DNA of 64,000 bases from Zunongwangia sp. HGR-M22 (GCF_027594425.1 NZ_CP115159.1:1601001-1665000); one strand, 5' to 3'; positions 50,349 through 60,252 are shown, counted from the stretch's first letter. Notes: a model not told the origin generated them from the letters alone. A program made the numbers and translations.

Positions 50349-51428
50349 TTAAGATTTGTTATTTATTGGGTTCTTTCTAGAAAAATCACCTTTACCAAAG
50401 TCAATATGATAGTCAGAATCGAAGAACGTACTAGGCATATAGTAATCTGTTGTTATAATTTGTGCACCCGATTTTTTAGCGGTTTCAAAACGAGAATAAT
50501 CATTATTTCTGGCCTCAGTAGTATTTGCGTCGGCTCTTGTTCTAATAATATAGCCTTTTTCTACTAAACCTGGTATTCGTGGATCATTGGGATCATTAAT
50601 GATCATAGCAGCTGCTTCCGCAGAATTTTCTTCAGAATTTGTAAAAATCACTCTGTTTTTTAAAGATTCATGATTTTTAATATAAATTTGCATTTTGGCG
50701 TCTTTAGTATCTAAAATAAACATGAATTTGCCTTTAGCCTCATCGATAGTTGGCCAATTTCCAGCGATCACGGCTTCGTTTAAAGTTTTAAAATCAGCTC
50801 GAACATCATCTGGTGTGATCAAATGTTCTTTACCTAAGAATTTCAGGATAACATCATCTAATTCTTGATAGGCTTCCGCAGTAAAAGGTTCTGGAGAGGT
50901 GCCAAAATTATTCTCTTCGCCATCTTTTGGCTCTAGCGTAATAAATATTGGTGTGTGATCTGGATTGTCTTCAGACCAAGATTTTAAATCTTTAAGGCAA
51001 TTTTCAAAAAGGTAATATTGAGTTCTAAAATCGATATCTGGTATATGTATCATTTTAAACCCCGGTTGCTCTAATTTGTTTTCAGGATCATATTCCGATT
51101 GTTCTTCAGCTAAAGATAAACCTTTAGGATTCGAGAACTTCCCTCCATTTTTATCAATATAAACGTCAATTTCTAAATTCCTGAGCCCCATGCTTAATTG
51201 TTCCAATATCGGGATATGTTCGTATTGTAAACTTTTTAATCCTCCGGTGGTATCCTGAGTTTCTAAATAGGCATACAAAGAGTCTTCAATAGCCTTCTTG
51301 TAACTATTATGAGATCCAATAACCTGAATTTGATTTATTTTTTGTTTAATTTTCTTATGATCTGAGCATGCAAAAATGAAGTAGATGCTAATTAATGCGA
51401 ATAGGTTGATAGAAAACTTTTTAATCAT
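50349..51428 (-). CDS. Ca2+-dependent PI-PLC-type phosphodiesterase lipoprotein, 359 aa
   Basis: Lipoprotein (FIFACSDHK). The catalytic TIM-barrel matches the PI-PLC-C1 family (PF16670): first His in VIGSHNSYKKAI, Glu and Asp in RNLEIDVYIDKNGG, second His in MIHIPDIDF, then PIFITLEPKDGEE, and late RTRADANTTEARNNDYSRFETAKKSGAQIITTDYY. Such enzymes cleave phosphoinositides or glycerophosphoinositol-type lipids. It is divergent from SusC/SusD (51821-56635). A 359-residue length is typical. Confidence 0.88.
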   Translation of the reverse strand: MIKKFSINLFALISIYFIFACSDHKKIKQKINQIQVIGSHNSYKKAIEDSLYAYLETQDTTGGLKSLQYEHIPILEQLSMGLRNLEIDVYIDKNGGKFSNPKGLSLAEEQSEYDPENKLEQPGFKMIHIPDIDFRTQYYLFENCLKDLKSWSEDNPDHTPIFITLEPKDGEENNFGTSPEPFTAEAYQELDDVILKFLGKEHLITPDDVRADFKTLNEAVIAGNWPTIDEAKGKFMFILDTKDAKMQIYIKNHESLKNRVIFTNSEENSAEAAAMIINDPNDPRIPGLVEKGYIIRTRADANTTEARNNDYSRFETAKKSGAQIITTDYYMPSTFFDSDYHIDFGKGDFSRKNPINNKS

Positions 51429-51500
51429 TGGGATGTTTAAATTTTAGCCGCTAAATCTAGATTTTTAGGATGATTTTAAAGTAATCTAAAGAATATATTG

Positions 51501-51547
51501 TGTTAAGAAAATGTAAGCTTGGTGCTTTATATAACAAATAAAATTGC
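51501..51547 (+). promoter_or_regulatory. Pho-box-like 11-bp-phased repeats
   Basis: TGTTAAG (51501), TGTAAGC (51512) and TGCTTTA (51523) are 7-bp units with 4-bp spacers (aaaa, ttgg). On the plus strand TAAAATTGC (51539-51547) is -7-like, 20 bases after the second unit. On the minus strand TACTTTAA (51476-51483) is -7-like, 17 bases beyond the first. The site could therefore serve SusC, PI-PLC or both. Confidence 0.5.
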
Positions 51548-51755
51548 GCGAAATATTAATATAAGATTATTTAGGTAGTTGGAAAAGGTTAATAAATATG
51601 GTTAAAAATTCAGAATTACTTAAAGCTTTAATAAGATTGAAAAAATGTGAAAGAAATTAACATTTCATTATTTAGCGGCTTCAAAAAATAGATAAAACCT
51701 TTTACCAAAACTATAAAAATATGAAGATCTAGAGATTTTAAATGAATAAATAAAA

Positions 51756-51784
51756 AACCACAGTTGCTACCAACAACTGCGGTT
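51756..51784 (+). promoter_or_regulatory. Hairpin in the leader of the SusC gene
   Basis: AACCACAGTTG and CAACTGCGGTT pair with one mismatch around a 7-base loop, ending 36 bases before the ATG at 51821. Confidence 0.45.
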
Positions 51785-51788
51785 ATTC

Positions 51789-51846
51789 ATTAAGCATTGT
51801 GCAACCAATTACTTAACTACATGTATTTTAAAATTACACAATTAAA
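51789..51846 (+). repeat. 58-bp SusC leader/start repeat, copy 1
   Basis: Identical to 57194-57251 except for one base (C at 51812 against A at 57217). It covers ATTAAGCATTGTGCAACC, the ATG and the first eight and a half codons. Confidence 0.9.
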
Positions 51847-54800
51847 ACCGAAAAAAATAATTTTTGGAATGTCGGTTTTACTAGCTTCTCAAATCGCTAC
51901 TGCAGGAAGCAGTATTTATATTGAGAATGCAAAAACTAAGATTAGTTCTAACAAATATCAACAAACTATTACCGGTACGGTTGTAGACGACAAAGGAATG
52001 CCATTACCAGGCGCAACCATTAAAGAATCTGGTACAGATAATGGCGTAGTGACCAATTTTGATGGTCAGTTTACCATAGAGGTTGCTGATAATGCAATTT
52101 TGGAAGTTTCTTATTTAGGCTTCAAAAGCGTTCAGGTTGAAGCTAAAGACGGAATTACTGTAACCTTAGTTGCAGACGCCGCCAATTTGGATGAAATTGT
52201 CTTAGTAGGTTATGGTAAAAAAACAAAAAAGGATTTAACGGGAGCTGTGAGCCAACTTTCTTCAGAAGATTTTAAAAAGGGAGTTAATGTTTCTCCAGAT
52301 AATTTAATTCAGGGAAAAGTTGCTGGTGTACGTGTGGTACAGTCTAGTGGAGAACCAGGAGCCGGGGTAGATGTGTCTATTCGTGGTATTGGTTCTATCC
52401 GTAGTGGTAGCACACCTTTATTTGTGGTAGATGGGATTCCTTTAAGTAATGAGAATGTAAGTGCTGGTGGTCCAGATTTTGGTCTTGGAAATACTGCTGC
52501 TAAAAACCCACTAAATTTCTTGAACACAAGCGATATTGCATCGATTACTGTGCTTAAAGATGCATCGGCTGCTGCGATTTATGGAGCTAGAGGTTCTAAT
52601 GGTGTTGTGATTATTACTACAAAACAAGGTGAAAAAGGAGATGCTACAATTACAGTAGATTCTTATTTAAATGTAGCTAACGTAATAGATAAGGTAGATT
52701 TACTTTCTGCTTCTGAATATAGAGACGCCATCGACGATCCATCATACGATCATGGTGGTAGTACAGATTGGCAAGACGAATTATTTAGAACAGCAATTAC
52801 CCAAAATCATAATTTCTCATTTTCCAAAAGAACAAAGACTGGTAACTATTATGCCTCACTTTCTCATATGGATCAGGAAGGGATTGTAGAGACTAGTGAT
52901 TTTAAAAGAACTACGGCTAGGATCAATGCAGAAGAATCTTTCTTCGATAATAAGAGATTGAAGGTTAAGATGAATCTTACTGCCAGCCAAATTGATGAAA
53001 ACGGAATTCCAAACGGAGCTGATGCAGGTTCAGACGGGCAGGTAATAATGCATGCGTTAATGGCTAATCCTACACGTTCGGTTTTTGATGCCGATGGCGA
53101 TTATACCAACTTCAATATGAATGCGCATTACAATCCTATGTACTTGCTAAATATCTATGAAGATAAAACCGAAACACTTAGAGTTTTGGGGAATATTGAA
53201 GCTACTTTCCGCATCATTGATGGATTGGAGTATAAATTTAATCTAGGGATAGATCGTTCTACTTCAGAGAGAAATTCAACTATATATCCAAACGTTACCG
53301 ATAGAACTCCGCTAGGAGCTTATGTTCAGAACAATCTTGATTCTCAAAGTTCTTTAGTTGAACATTACCTAACCTACAATTTTGATCTTAACAAAAGTAA
53401 TTTTGAAGTTTTAGGAGGCTTCTCTTATCAAAAATTTAATTTTTCGGGAACTTCTTTTTCTACAACCAATATCAGTCCTATGGACGAAGGTGTAGCACCA
53501 GAATATAATCCTGGCTATTCTGGAGAGCAATCTGGGGTGAGTGGTTATGCTCAGGAAAATGAGCTACAATCTTATTTTGGCCGAGTTAATTATACTTTTG
53601 ATGATCGTTATTTAGTAACGGCTTCTTTAAGAGCAGATGGATCAACTAGATTCGGCGAGAATAATAAATACGGTTATTTCCCATCTTTTGCCTTGGGGTG
53701 GAATATAGATAGAGAATTATTCCTTAGTGATTTTAATGAAATAGATCAGTTAAAATTAAGAGCCAGCTGGGGAGAAACGGGTAACCAGGAAGTTCAGAAT
53801 AAAATCACTCAGGCAAGTTACTCACAGTCGGCAGCAGGTGGTTACTATCTTTATAACGATTACAACTTAATGAATGGTGTTGTGGTAAATCGTACCGCTA
53901 ATCCCGATTTAAAGTGGGAAGTCGTGACACAGTTTAATGCCGGTGTAGATTTCAGTTTATGGAATAATAAGTTATACGGCTCATTAGACTATTACAATAA
54001 AACAACTACCGATGCGATTTTAAATATCCCTTCTGAACCTTTAAGCCCAACAACTTCAGTTTGGAAGAATATCGATGGAGAAATTGTAAACAAAGGATTT
54101 GAATTTACATTAGGGTCTAAAATTGTAAGCACAGAAGATTTTGACTGGTCTGTTGATGTTAATGGTGCTACACTAAATAACGAAATCAAAAATTTACCGG
54201 TTTCTGAATTGTATTCTGGTAGTGTTGCAGGTCCTGGATTATCTGGAGTAGCTGCAAATATCTACAAAAGTGGTTACGAGGCAGGTTCTTTCTTTATGCT
54301 GAAGCACCTTGGTTTTGACGAAAACGGAAATGATATTTTTGAAGATATCAATAATGACGGAGTAATTAATAGTGATGACCGTCAGATTTTTGAAGGCGCT
54401 ATACCAAACTTTACTTTCGGTTTAAATACCAGTTTAAGCTACAAAAGATGGGATTTAAGTATGGCATTTATTGGCCAAACAGGAGGTTATTTAGTGAATA
54501 ACACCAATTTGGCACTAAATATTAATAACCTTGCTTCAGACAGAAACGTACTTTCCGAATTTTACGAAGCAGGCGCAAATCCTCAAAATACACCACAGCT
54601 TTCTACTCTATATATGGAGAAATCTGATTTCTTAAGATTAAATAATGCAAGAGTCGGCTATACTTTTAACACTGCAAATCTTAATTGGCTTAAAGGTCTT
54701 AATCTTTATCTAAGCGCTCAAAATGTATTTACCATAACCAATTATTCAGGATTCGATCCTTTAGTAAATAGTCCAAGATCAACAGGAGGTAATCAATCTA

Positions 54801-54868
54801 TAGGGATCGATTATACAACCTACCCATCTTCAAGATCTTACATGATTGGTGCAACTTTAAAATTATAA
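51821..54868 (+). CDS. SusC-like TonB-dependent transporter, 1015 aa
   Basis: Start at ATG 51821 (MYFKITQLKPKKIIFG), where the signal peptide begins; the TTG at 51797 would add eight residues before it. Signal to ATAG, then the carboxypeptidase-like domain (TGTVVDDKGMPLPGATIKESGTDNGVVTNFDGQFTIEV), TonB box-like DEIVLVGYG, plug with VSIRGIGSIRSGSTPLFVVDGIPL and ITVLKDASAAAIYGARGSNGVVIITT, and a barrel ending YMIGATLKL. No STN domain, so it is not an ECF/FecR signalling type. Paired with the SusD three bases downstream and divergent from PI-PLC. Confidence 0.95.
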   Translation: MYFKITQLKPKKIIFGMSVLLASQIATAGSSIYIENAKTKISSNKYQQTITGTVVDDKGMPLPGATIKESGTDNGVVTNFDGQFTIEVADNAILEVSYLGFKSVQVEAKDGITVTLVADAANLDEIVLVGYGKKTKKDLTGAVSQLSSEDFKKGVNVSPDNLIQGKVAGVRVVQSSGEPGAGVDVSIRGIGSIRSGSTPLFVVDGIPLSNENVSAGGPDFGLGNTAAKNPLNFLNTSDIASITVLKDASAAAIYGARGSNGVVIITTKQGEKGDATITVDSYLNVANVIDKVDLLSASEYRDAIDDPSYDHGGSTDWQDELFRTAITQNHNFSFSKRTKTGNYYASLSHMDQEGIVETSDFKRTTARINAEESFFDNKRLKVKMNLTASQIDENGIPNGADAGSDGQVIMHALMANPTRSVFDADGDYTNFNMNAHYNPMYLLNIYEDKTETLRVLGNIEATFRIIDGLEYKFNLGIDRSTSERNSTIYPNVTDRTPLGAYVQNNLDSQSSLVEHYLTYNFDLNKSNFEVLGGFSYQKFNFSGTSFSTTNISPMDEGVAPEYNPGYSGEQSGVSGYAQENELQSYFGRVNYTFDDRYLVTASLRADGSTRFGENNKYGYFPSFALGWNIDRELFLSDFNEIDQLKLRASWGETGNQEVQNKITQASYSQSAAGGYYLYNDYNLMNGVVVNRTANPDLKWEVVTQFNAGVDFSLWNNKLYGSLDYYNKTTTDAILNIPSEPLSPTTSVWKNIDGEIVNKGFEFTLGSKIVSTEDFDWSVDVNGATLNNEIKNLPVSELYSGSVAGPGLSGVAANIYKSGYEAGSFFMLKHLGFDENGNDIFEDINNDGVINSDDRQIFEGAIPNFTFGLNTSLSYKRWDLSMAFIGQTGGYLVNNTNLALNINNLASDRNVLSEFYEAGANPQNTPQLSTLYMEKSDFLRLNNARVGYTFNTANLNWLKGLNLYLSAQNVFTITNYSGFDPLVNSPRSTGGNQSIGIDYTTYPSSRSYMIGATLKL

Positions 54869-54871
54869 TAA

Positions 54872-56635
54872 ATGAAATTTTCACATATATCAACTAAAAC
54901 TATAATTGCGATCTGCTTTAGTGCAACTTTATTTAGTTGTACAGATTTAGAAGAAGAAGTAATTGATGAAGTAATCGGAGGAAAAAGCTCCAGTCCCGAA
55001 AGTGCTATGGCAGCAGCCTATGGACAGTTAGCAGAAGGTACATTTACCGATCACGGGAATGTATTTGGACTTCAGGAATATCCAACAGATGAGTGTATGC
55101 TACCTACAAGAGGTAGTGACTGGGGTGATGGCGGTAAATGGAGAGCTTTAACCGAATTTACCTGGGGAACAAACAATGCCGCAGTAGCTAGTACTTGGAA
55201 TGCTTTAAATAGTGGTATCACTAAAACACTTACCGCTATTGAATCTTTGGAAGCAAACCCAGATTATGAAAATTACGAGTTATTTTTAGCAGAAGCTAGA
55301 GGTCTTTTAGCATTGTATGTTTATAATACGATCGATTTGTTTCAACAAGCACCTTATAGAGATCCATTTACAGAGAATGCCGAGTTAGAATTTCTTCAGG
55401 CAGATACTGAAATTGATAATTTAATTATCGAAGTAGAGTCCCTTATTCCAAATTTGGCAAATTTAGGAGAGCAAAGAACATTTAATGCACGTTTTACCAA
55501 GCAAGCCGCTTATGCTTTGTTGGCAGATATGTATTTAAATAGAGCCGTTTTAAAAGATAGATATAATGCTTCGTCTAGTTTTAATTTTACTGAAGCTGCA
55601 GTCGATAATGACGGCAGCGATATGGACAAAGTGATTTATTATACTTCCTTGTTGATTGAAGGAAACTTCAGTTTAGAAAGTAATTATTTTGACAATTTTG
55701 CCATCGATAATAGAAACGGTTCAGAAATTATTTTTGCTGTAGCGCAAGAAAATGATAACATCCGTAGAAGTGATAACGATTTTGCATACATGTCTACAGG
55801 AAGGGCACAAAAGCCAACCCCAGATAACAGAGGTACTAACGCTTCTTGCGTAGAACCAGAATTTTATTATACCTGGGAAGGAAATCATGATGATCCTCGT
55901 TTCCACAGATATTATCAATATGCAGATGGCACTTGGTTTATGAATGATGGTACAACAGGCAGTGTTCCTGCAGAAGATGTACGTCCCGACACCGGTGGAG
56001 CTTGGTTTCACTTTAATAGAGGATTACAGGTAGGCCAACAATATGGACCAACGTTAGACGGTGAAGGAGGATTTGATATGACTTCTGATGGTCGAATTGC
56101 TATCAGTAAATTAAGGATGGAAAAAAATACAACCGTTCCTATGGATTACACCCCAGATCTTAATTTTGAAAATTCACTTTCTGCAGTGTTCAGTCAGGAT
56201 CAGATTAATCGTGGTGTAAGAAATTTTAAATGGGAATTTGATCCTGAATATGGTAATGGTACAAGCGCTGTTGATGTTCCTTTATATAGATTAGGCGGAA
56301 TTTATTGTATGAGAGCTGAAGCTTACTTTAGAAACGGAGAGACTGCAGCAGCTTTACAGGATGTAAATTTACTTAGGACCAGTAGAACTCGTGAGGCATT
56401 ATTTAATAATGAGCCAGGAAAAGCAATCTCTTCTTTAGATGAAGAAACACTTTATAACGAGATTGGTTTTGAAATGTATTGGGAAATGTACCGAAGAAAG
56501 CAAATGATTCGCTTCGGGACTTACGATGAAGCTTACACCGCTAAAGCAGCAACGGAACCTTATTTAAGAGTATTTGCTATTCCGCAAGAAACTATTGATG
56601 TTACTGCTGAAATAACACAAAATATAGGATATTAA
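54872..56635 (+). CDS. SusD/RagB-like surface lipoprotein, 587 aa
   Basis: Signal ending LFSCTDLEEEVIDEV: lipid Cys plus an acidic tail, the surface-export type. N-terminal AMAAAYGQLAEGTFTDHGNVFGLQEYPTDECMLPTRG and helices ARGLLALYVYNTIDLFQQAPYRDP belong to the RagB/SusD group. The C-terminal half contains RLGGIYCMRAEAYFRNGETAAALQDVNLLRTSR and EIGFEMYWEMYRRKQMIRFG, typical TPR-like SusD elements. It closes the SusC pore as a lid and binds the ligand. Ends in a strong terminator at 56661. Confidence 0.94.
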   Translation: MKFSHISTKTIIAICFSATLFSCTDLEEEVIDEVIGGKSSSPESAMAAAYGQLAEGTFTDHGNVFGLQEYPTDECMLPTRGSDWGDGGKWRALTEFTWGTNNAAVASTWNALNSGITKTLTAIESLEANPDYENYELFLAEARGLLALYVYNTIDLFQQAPYRDPFTENAELEFLQADTEIDNLIIEVESLIPNLANLGEQRTFNARFTKQAAYALLADMYLNRAVLKDRYNASSSFNFTEAAVDNDGSDMDKVIYYTSLLIEGNFSLESNYFDNFAIDNRNGSEIIFAVAQENDNIRRSDNDFAYMSTGRAQKPTPDNRGTNASCVEPEFYYTWEGNHDDPRFHRYYQYADGTWFMNDGTTGSVPAEDVRPDTGGAWFHFNRGLQVGQQYGPTLDGEGGFDMTSDGRIAISKLRMEKNTTVPMDYTPDLNFENSLSAVFSQDQINRGVRNFKWEFDPEYGNGTSAVDVPLYRLGGIYCMRAEAYFRNGETAAALQDVNLLRTSRTREALFNNEPGKAISSLDEETLYNEIGFEMYWEMYRRKQMIRFGTYDEAYTAKAATEPYLRVFAIPQETIDVTAEITQNIGY

Positions 56636-56660
56636 ATTGTAGCCTTTTGGGATTAAAATT

Positions 56661-56692
56661 AAAAAGGAGTACTTTGAAGTACTCCTTTTTTT
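56661..56692 (+). terminator. Rho-independent terminator after SusD
   Basis: AAAAAGGAGTACTT and AAGTACTCCTTTTT form a perfect 14-bp stem with a 2-base loop, followed by T's. Confidence 0.92.
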
Positions 56693-57225
56693 ATGCTGCA
56701 ATTCGACGATTTTAGTTCTTATTTATTTCTAATCAAATTTCAATTGAAAATTAATAATCTTCAGTTTTCTTTTTTTTTATCATGAAAAGCTTAATTCCTT
56801 ATACCCTTTAAATTATCAATTTTAAGTCAATGTTAAGCCTAAATTTCTTTAACATTAGCTTAGCCGTATGAATGTTAATCCAATTCAGTTAAAGATTAGT
56901 AGCAAGAATCTCTAAAATTTCCTTTTTCAGTAATAATCTATCATTCTTTAGGGGTATAAGCTTGGAATTTAGGAATATCTAAGGATAAATAGCTAAAAAA
57001 CACATGGTTTATTCTAGTTTAGAGGCCATCTACGTTAATTAAACTATACATAAACTTCAATTAAACTTTATCCAGCTCTTTCTTCCTTATTTAGCGGCGT
57101 GTTAATAAAAACTTAATTCTAGTATTTGATACTATAAGTAGAATATTCGAACATTACTAAATCGTAGGTACCAGCAGGAACCGCGGTAATTTAATTAAGC
57201 ATTGTGCAACCAATTAATTAACTAC
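56693..57225 (+). promoter_or_regulatory. Long upstream region of the second SusC gene
   Basis: Over 500 bases lie between the terminator and the ATG. They contain the Pho-box-like site at 56820, the shared word TTATTTAGCGGC at 57087-57098 (also at 51668-51679 before the other SusC) and the conserved leader from 57194. No ORF is supported. Confidence 0.5.
56820..56864 (+). promoter_or_regulatory. Pho-box-like repeats with -7-like element
   Basis: TTTTAAG (56820) and TGTTAAG (56831) are 11 bases apart, followed in phase by AATTTCT and CATTAGC. TAGCTTAGC (56856-56864) is -7-like, 18 bases after the second unit. GTTAAGCCTAAATT here matches GTTCAGCCTAAGTT at the 23135 site at 12 of 14 bases. Confidence 0.5.
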
Positions 57226-57251
57226 ATGTATTTTAAAATTACACAATTAAA
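57194..57251 (+). repeat. 58-bp SusC leader/start repeat, copy 2
   Basis: 57 of 58 bases equal copy 1 at 51789-51846. Sequence diverges sharply on both sides. Confidence 0.9.
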
Positions 57252-60200
57252 CTCGAAAAAGGTAATATTCGGTCTTTCCGTTTTACTTTTTTCTCAAACT
57301 GGTGAGGCCGCTCTAGTCAAAAAGCCCTCAACAGAATTTACGATGACAAGCAAATCTATTCAACGTTCAATAAGTGGTGTTGTAACAGACGATCAAGGAG
57401 TGCCACTACCGGGTGCAACGGTAATGATTAAAGGAACCAACAATGGTGTTACTACCAATTTTGACGGAGAATATACCATTAATGCACAGGAAGGTGATAT
57501 TCTACAAGTATCGTTTGTAGGTTTCAGGACTTTTGAAATGAATATTTCTGGAAAAACAAATTTCGATATTCAATTAGAAACAGATAGTGCATCTTTAGAT
57601 GAAGTTCTTGTTGTAGGCTACGGAACTCAAAAAAAATCTGATTTAACAGGTTCTGTGAGTTCAGTTAGTGATGAAGAATTCAATAAAGGTATTAATACAA
57701 ACCCTGGAAACTTATTACAAGGTAAAGTATCGGGTTTAAATGTTACTAATGCAAGTGGAGAGCCTGGTTCTGGTCAAGATATAATTATTCGTGGAGTGGG
57801 AACATTACGATCTGGAACTTCTCCTTTATATGTAATTGATGGATTTGTATTGGATAATTCTTCTACAGGAATGCAAACCAATCCTTTAAATTTTATCAAT
57901 ACTGAAGATATTGAATCTATTAATGTTTTAAAAGATGCTTCAGCTGCTGCAATTTATGGATCTCGTGCTGCGAATGGAGTTGTTGTAATTACTACTAAAA
58001 AAGGAAAAGCAGGAAGAACACAAATCAATTTTTCTGCTTCTACAGCTATTTCTTCCATTGCAAATAAAATTGATGTATTCTCTGCAGATGAGTTTAGAAA
58101 TGTAGTTGAGGAAATTGGAGGAAGTTTAAGCGATAACGGAGCAAATACCGATTGGCAAGACGAGCTTACCAGAACTGCGGTTACCAAGGATGCTAATTTT
58201 TCTATGAGCGGGGGTACTTCTAAGACATCATATTTTGCATCTTTAGGTGCTAGAGATCAAGAAGGTATTCTTAATAATAGCAATTTAAAACGCTATTCAG
58301 GTAGAGTAAATGTAACGCAAAGAGGATTGGACGATCGCCTAAAGGTAGATTTAAATCTATCGGCTACCAGAACAGAAAACGAGCGTCCAAATACTGAAAC
58401 TATGGTTAGCAATATGTTGTCTTTAAATCCAACAAGACCTGCGTACACCGATGGAAAGCCTACCGTTTTTGGGACAGGAATTAACCCTTTAATCATCGAA
58501 GATATTTATGGTGATTTTGCATTTAATAATAGAATGATTGCCAACATTTCACCCTCATTAGAAATTATTGATGGGTTAACATATAAATTGAATTTAGGTG
58601 TAGATTATTCTAAAACCGACAGAGACGAGCAATACATTCCATACTCAGAAGATCCAGATTATGCAGAAGGTTCTATAGAATCTACCTTCACTACAAATAG
58701 AAATACCCTAATCGAAAATACTTTAAACTATGAAACCGATTTTGGTGATCACGGTTTAAGTCTTTTAGCGGGACATTCTTATCAGAAATTCTATGTGCAT
58801 AATAAGAATTTCTACTTTACCAATTTTCCTGATAATGGTATCGAACCAAGATATCAACTTGGTGAGGCTAGAGGAGAAGATAATACACAATCTTCAGACG
58901 CCATTCAAAATGAATTACAGTCTTTCTTTGGAAGGGTAAATTATAATTATGCTGATAAATATTTAGTCACTGCAACAGTACGTTCTGATGGTTCTACTAA
59001 GTTTGGAGAAAATAATGAATATGCAGTTTTTCCATCTTTTGCATTAGGATGGAATATTTATAAGGAAGACTTTTTAGAAAACTCAGCTGTTAGTAATTTA
59101 AAGTTAAGAGCGAGCTGGGGTAAATCGGGTAATCAGGAAATTCCTTCTAAGCAAACCAATTTAAGTTATGGGGAGAGTTTTGAGGATAATGACATCTACC
59201 CAATGAATGGTGATGAAACTACCCGAGAGAACTATCCTTATGGTTTAGTATTTGCTCGTACTGCAAATCCAGATTTACAGTGGGAAGAAACAGCGCAAAC
59301 TAACATTGGTTTAGATTTTGGGTTTTTCGACCAAAAATTAACCGGTACGGTAGATTATTTCTTAAAAGAAACAACCGATGTTTTGCTTTATTTCTCTACT
59401 CAGGATCCTATTGATGAGGTTGGATATACCTGGCAAAATATACCTGATATGAAAATTGAAAATTCTGGTTTAGAATTTTCTTTAGACTATCAAAGTGACA
59501 AAACAAGAGACTTTTCTTATAATATTGGCGGTAATTTCTCTTACATCAAAAATGAAATTACAGATTCTCCATTTACAATTGTTACTACAGGAACCGCCCA
59601 AGGATCTGGTCAAACAGGAGCAACGATTAATGGATATATGAATAACCAACCTATTGGTAACTTTTATGTAAGACAGTTTGAAGGTATAGGTGCCGATGGT
59701 TTAAACCAGTTTACCGATATTAACGGTGATGGGCAGATAGATGATAACGATAGGGTATCTTCAGGAAGCGCAGTACCAGATTTAATTTATGCTTTTTACG
59801 CCAAATTCAATTATAAAAACTTCTATTTAGGATTGAATTTCAACGGAGTAAGTGGTAACAAAATCTATAACCATACCAGAATGAGTTTGTTTAATAAAAC
59901 TCAGATTTCAAATTCATTAAACACTACAGATCAAGCGATCGAGTTTGCAAATGAAGATCCTAGTAACACTAATACTGTTTCAACAAGATATCTTGAAGAT
60001 GGAAGCTTTTTACGTCTAAACAACGCCACATTGGCTTATGATTTAGATCCTACTTCTATAGGTTTAGGCGATTGGTTAAAGAGTTTCAGATTATCAGTAA
60101 CAGGACAAAACTTATTTGTAATTACCGATTATAGCGGTTTTGATCCTGAACTTAATACAGGAACTTCTGGAGATGCGAAGTCTTTTGGTATCGATTATTA

Positions 60201-60252
60201 CACCTATCCTAAAGCAAGAACATTTGTTTTTGGCTTAAATGTATCTTTCTAA
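57226..60252 (+). CDS. SusC-like TonB-dependent transporter, 1008 aa
   Basis: Start at ATG 57226 in the conserved leader. Signal to about GEAAL, carboxypeptidase-like domain (SGVVTDDQGVPLPGATVMIKGTNNGVTTNFDGEYTI), LDEVLVVGYGTQKKSDLTGSVSSV, plug with IIIRGVGTLRSGTSPLYVIDGFVL and INVLKDASAAAIYGSRAANGVVVITTKK, barrel ending FVFGLNVSF. No STN. It is a paralogue of the 51821 gene, sharing leader and domain order, and is followed by its own SusD and an alkaline phosphatase, which suggests a phosphorylated cargo. Confidence 0.95.
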   Translation: MYFKITQLNSKKVIFGLSVLLFSQTGEAALVKKPSTEFTMTSKSIQRSISGVVTDDQGVPLPGATVMIKGTNNGVTTNFDGEYTINAQEGDILQVSFVGFRTFEMNISGKTNFDIQLETDSASLDEVLVVGYGTQKKSDLTGSVSSVSDEEFNKGINTNPGNLLQGKVSGLNVTNASGEPGSGQDIIIRGVGTLRSGTSPLYVIDGFVLDNSSTGMQTNPLNFINTEDIESINVLKDASAAAIYGSRAANGVVVITTKKGKAGRTQINFSASTAISSIANKIDVFSADEFRNVVEEIGGSLSDNGANTDWQDELTRTAVTKDANFSMSGGTSKTSYFASLGARDQEGILNNSNLKRYSGRVNVTQRGLDDRLKVDLNLSATRTENERPNTETMVSNMLSLNPTRPAYTDGKPTVFGTGINPLIIEDIYGDFAFNNRMIANISPSLEIIDGLTYKLNLGVDYSKTDRDEQYIPYSEDPDYAEGSIESTFTTNRNTLIENTLNYETDFGDHGLSLLAGHSYQKFYVHNKNFYFTNFPDNGIEPRYQLGEARGEDNTQSSDAIQNELQSFFGRVNYNYADKYLVTATVRSDGSTKFGENNEYAVFPSFALGWNIYKEDFLENSAVSNLKLRASWGKSGNQEIPSKQTNLSYGESFEDNDIYPMNGDETTRENYPYGLVFARTANPDLQWEETAQTNIGLDFGFFDQKLTGTVDYFLKETTDVLLYFSTQDPIDEVGYTWQNIPDMKIENSGLEFSLDYQSDKTRDFSYNIGGNFSYIKNEITDSPFTIVTTGTAQGSGQTGATINGYMNNQPIGNFYVRQFEGIGADGLNQFTDINGDGQIDDNDRVSSGSAVPDLIYAFYAKFNYKNFYLGLNFNGVSGNKIYNHTRMSLFNKTQISNSLNTTDQAIEFANEDPSNTNTVSTRYLEDGSFLRLNNATLAYDLDPTSIGLGDWLKSFRLSVTGQNLFVITDYSGFDPELNTGTSGDAKSFGIDYYTYPKARTFVFGLNVSF

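Larger units (their letters stand above)
51429..51820. promoter_or_regulatory. Divergent control region between PI-PLC and SusC genes
   Basis: These 392 bases hold ATTTAGCGGC near both starts (51447-51456 on the minus strand, 51670-51679 on the plus strand), the Pho-box-like repeats at 51501, a hairpin at 51756-51784 and the conserved leader from 51789. No coding frame is supported. Confidence 0.5.

Noticed and set aside
51797-51820. TTG start giving eight extra residues to the SusC protein (also 57202 for the second SusC)
   Set aside because: The ATG 24 bases later directly precedes a normal signal peptide. The upstream part is better read as conserved leader, though its near identity in both genes keeps a coding role possible.
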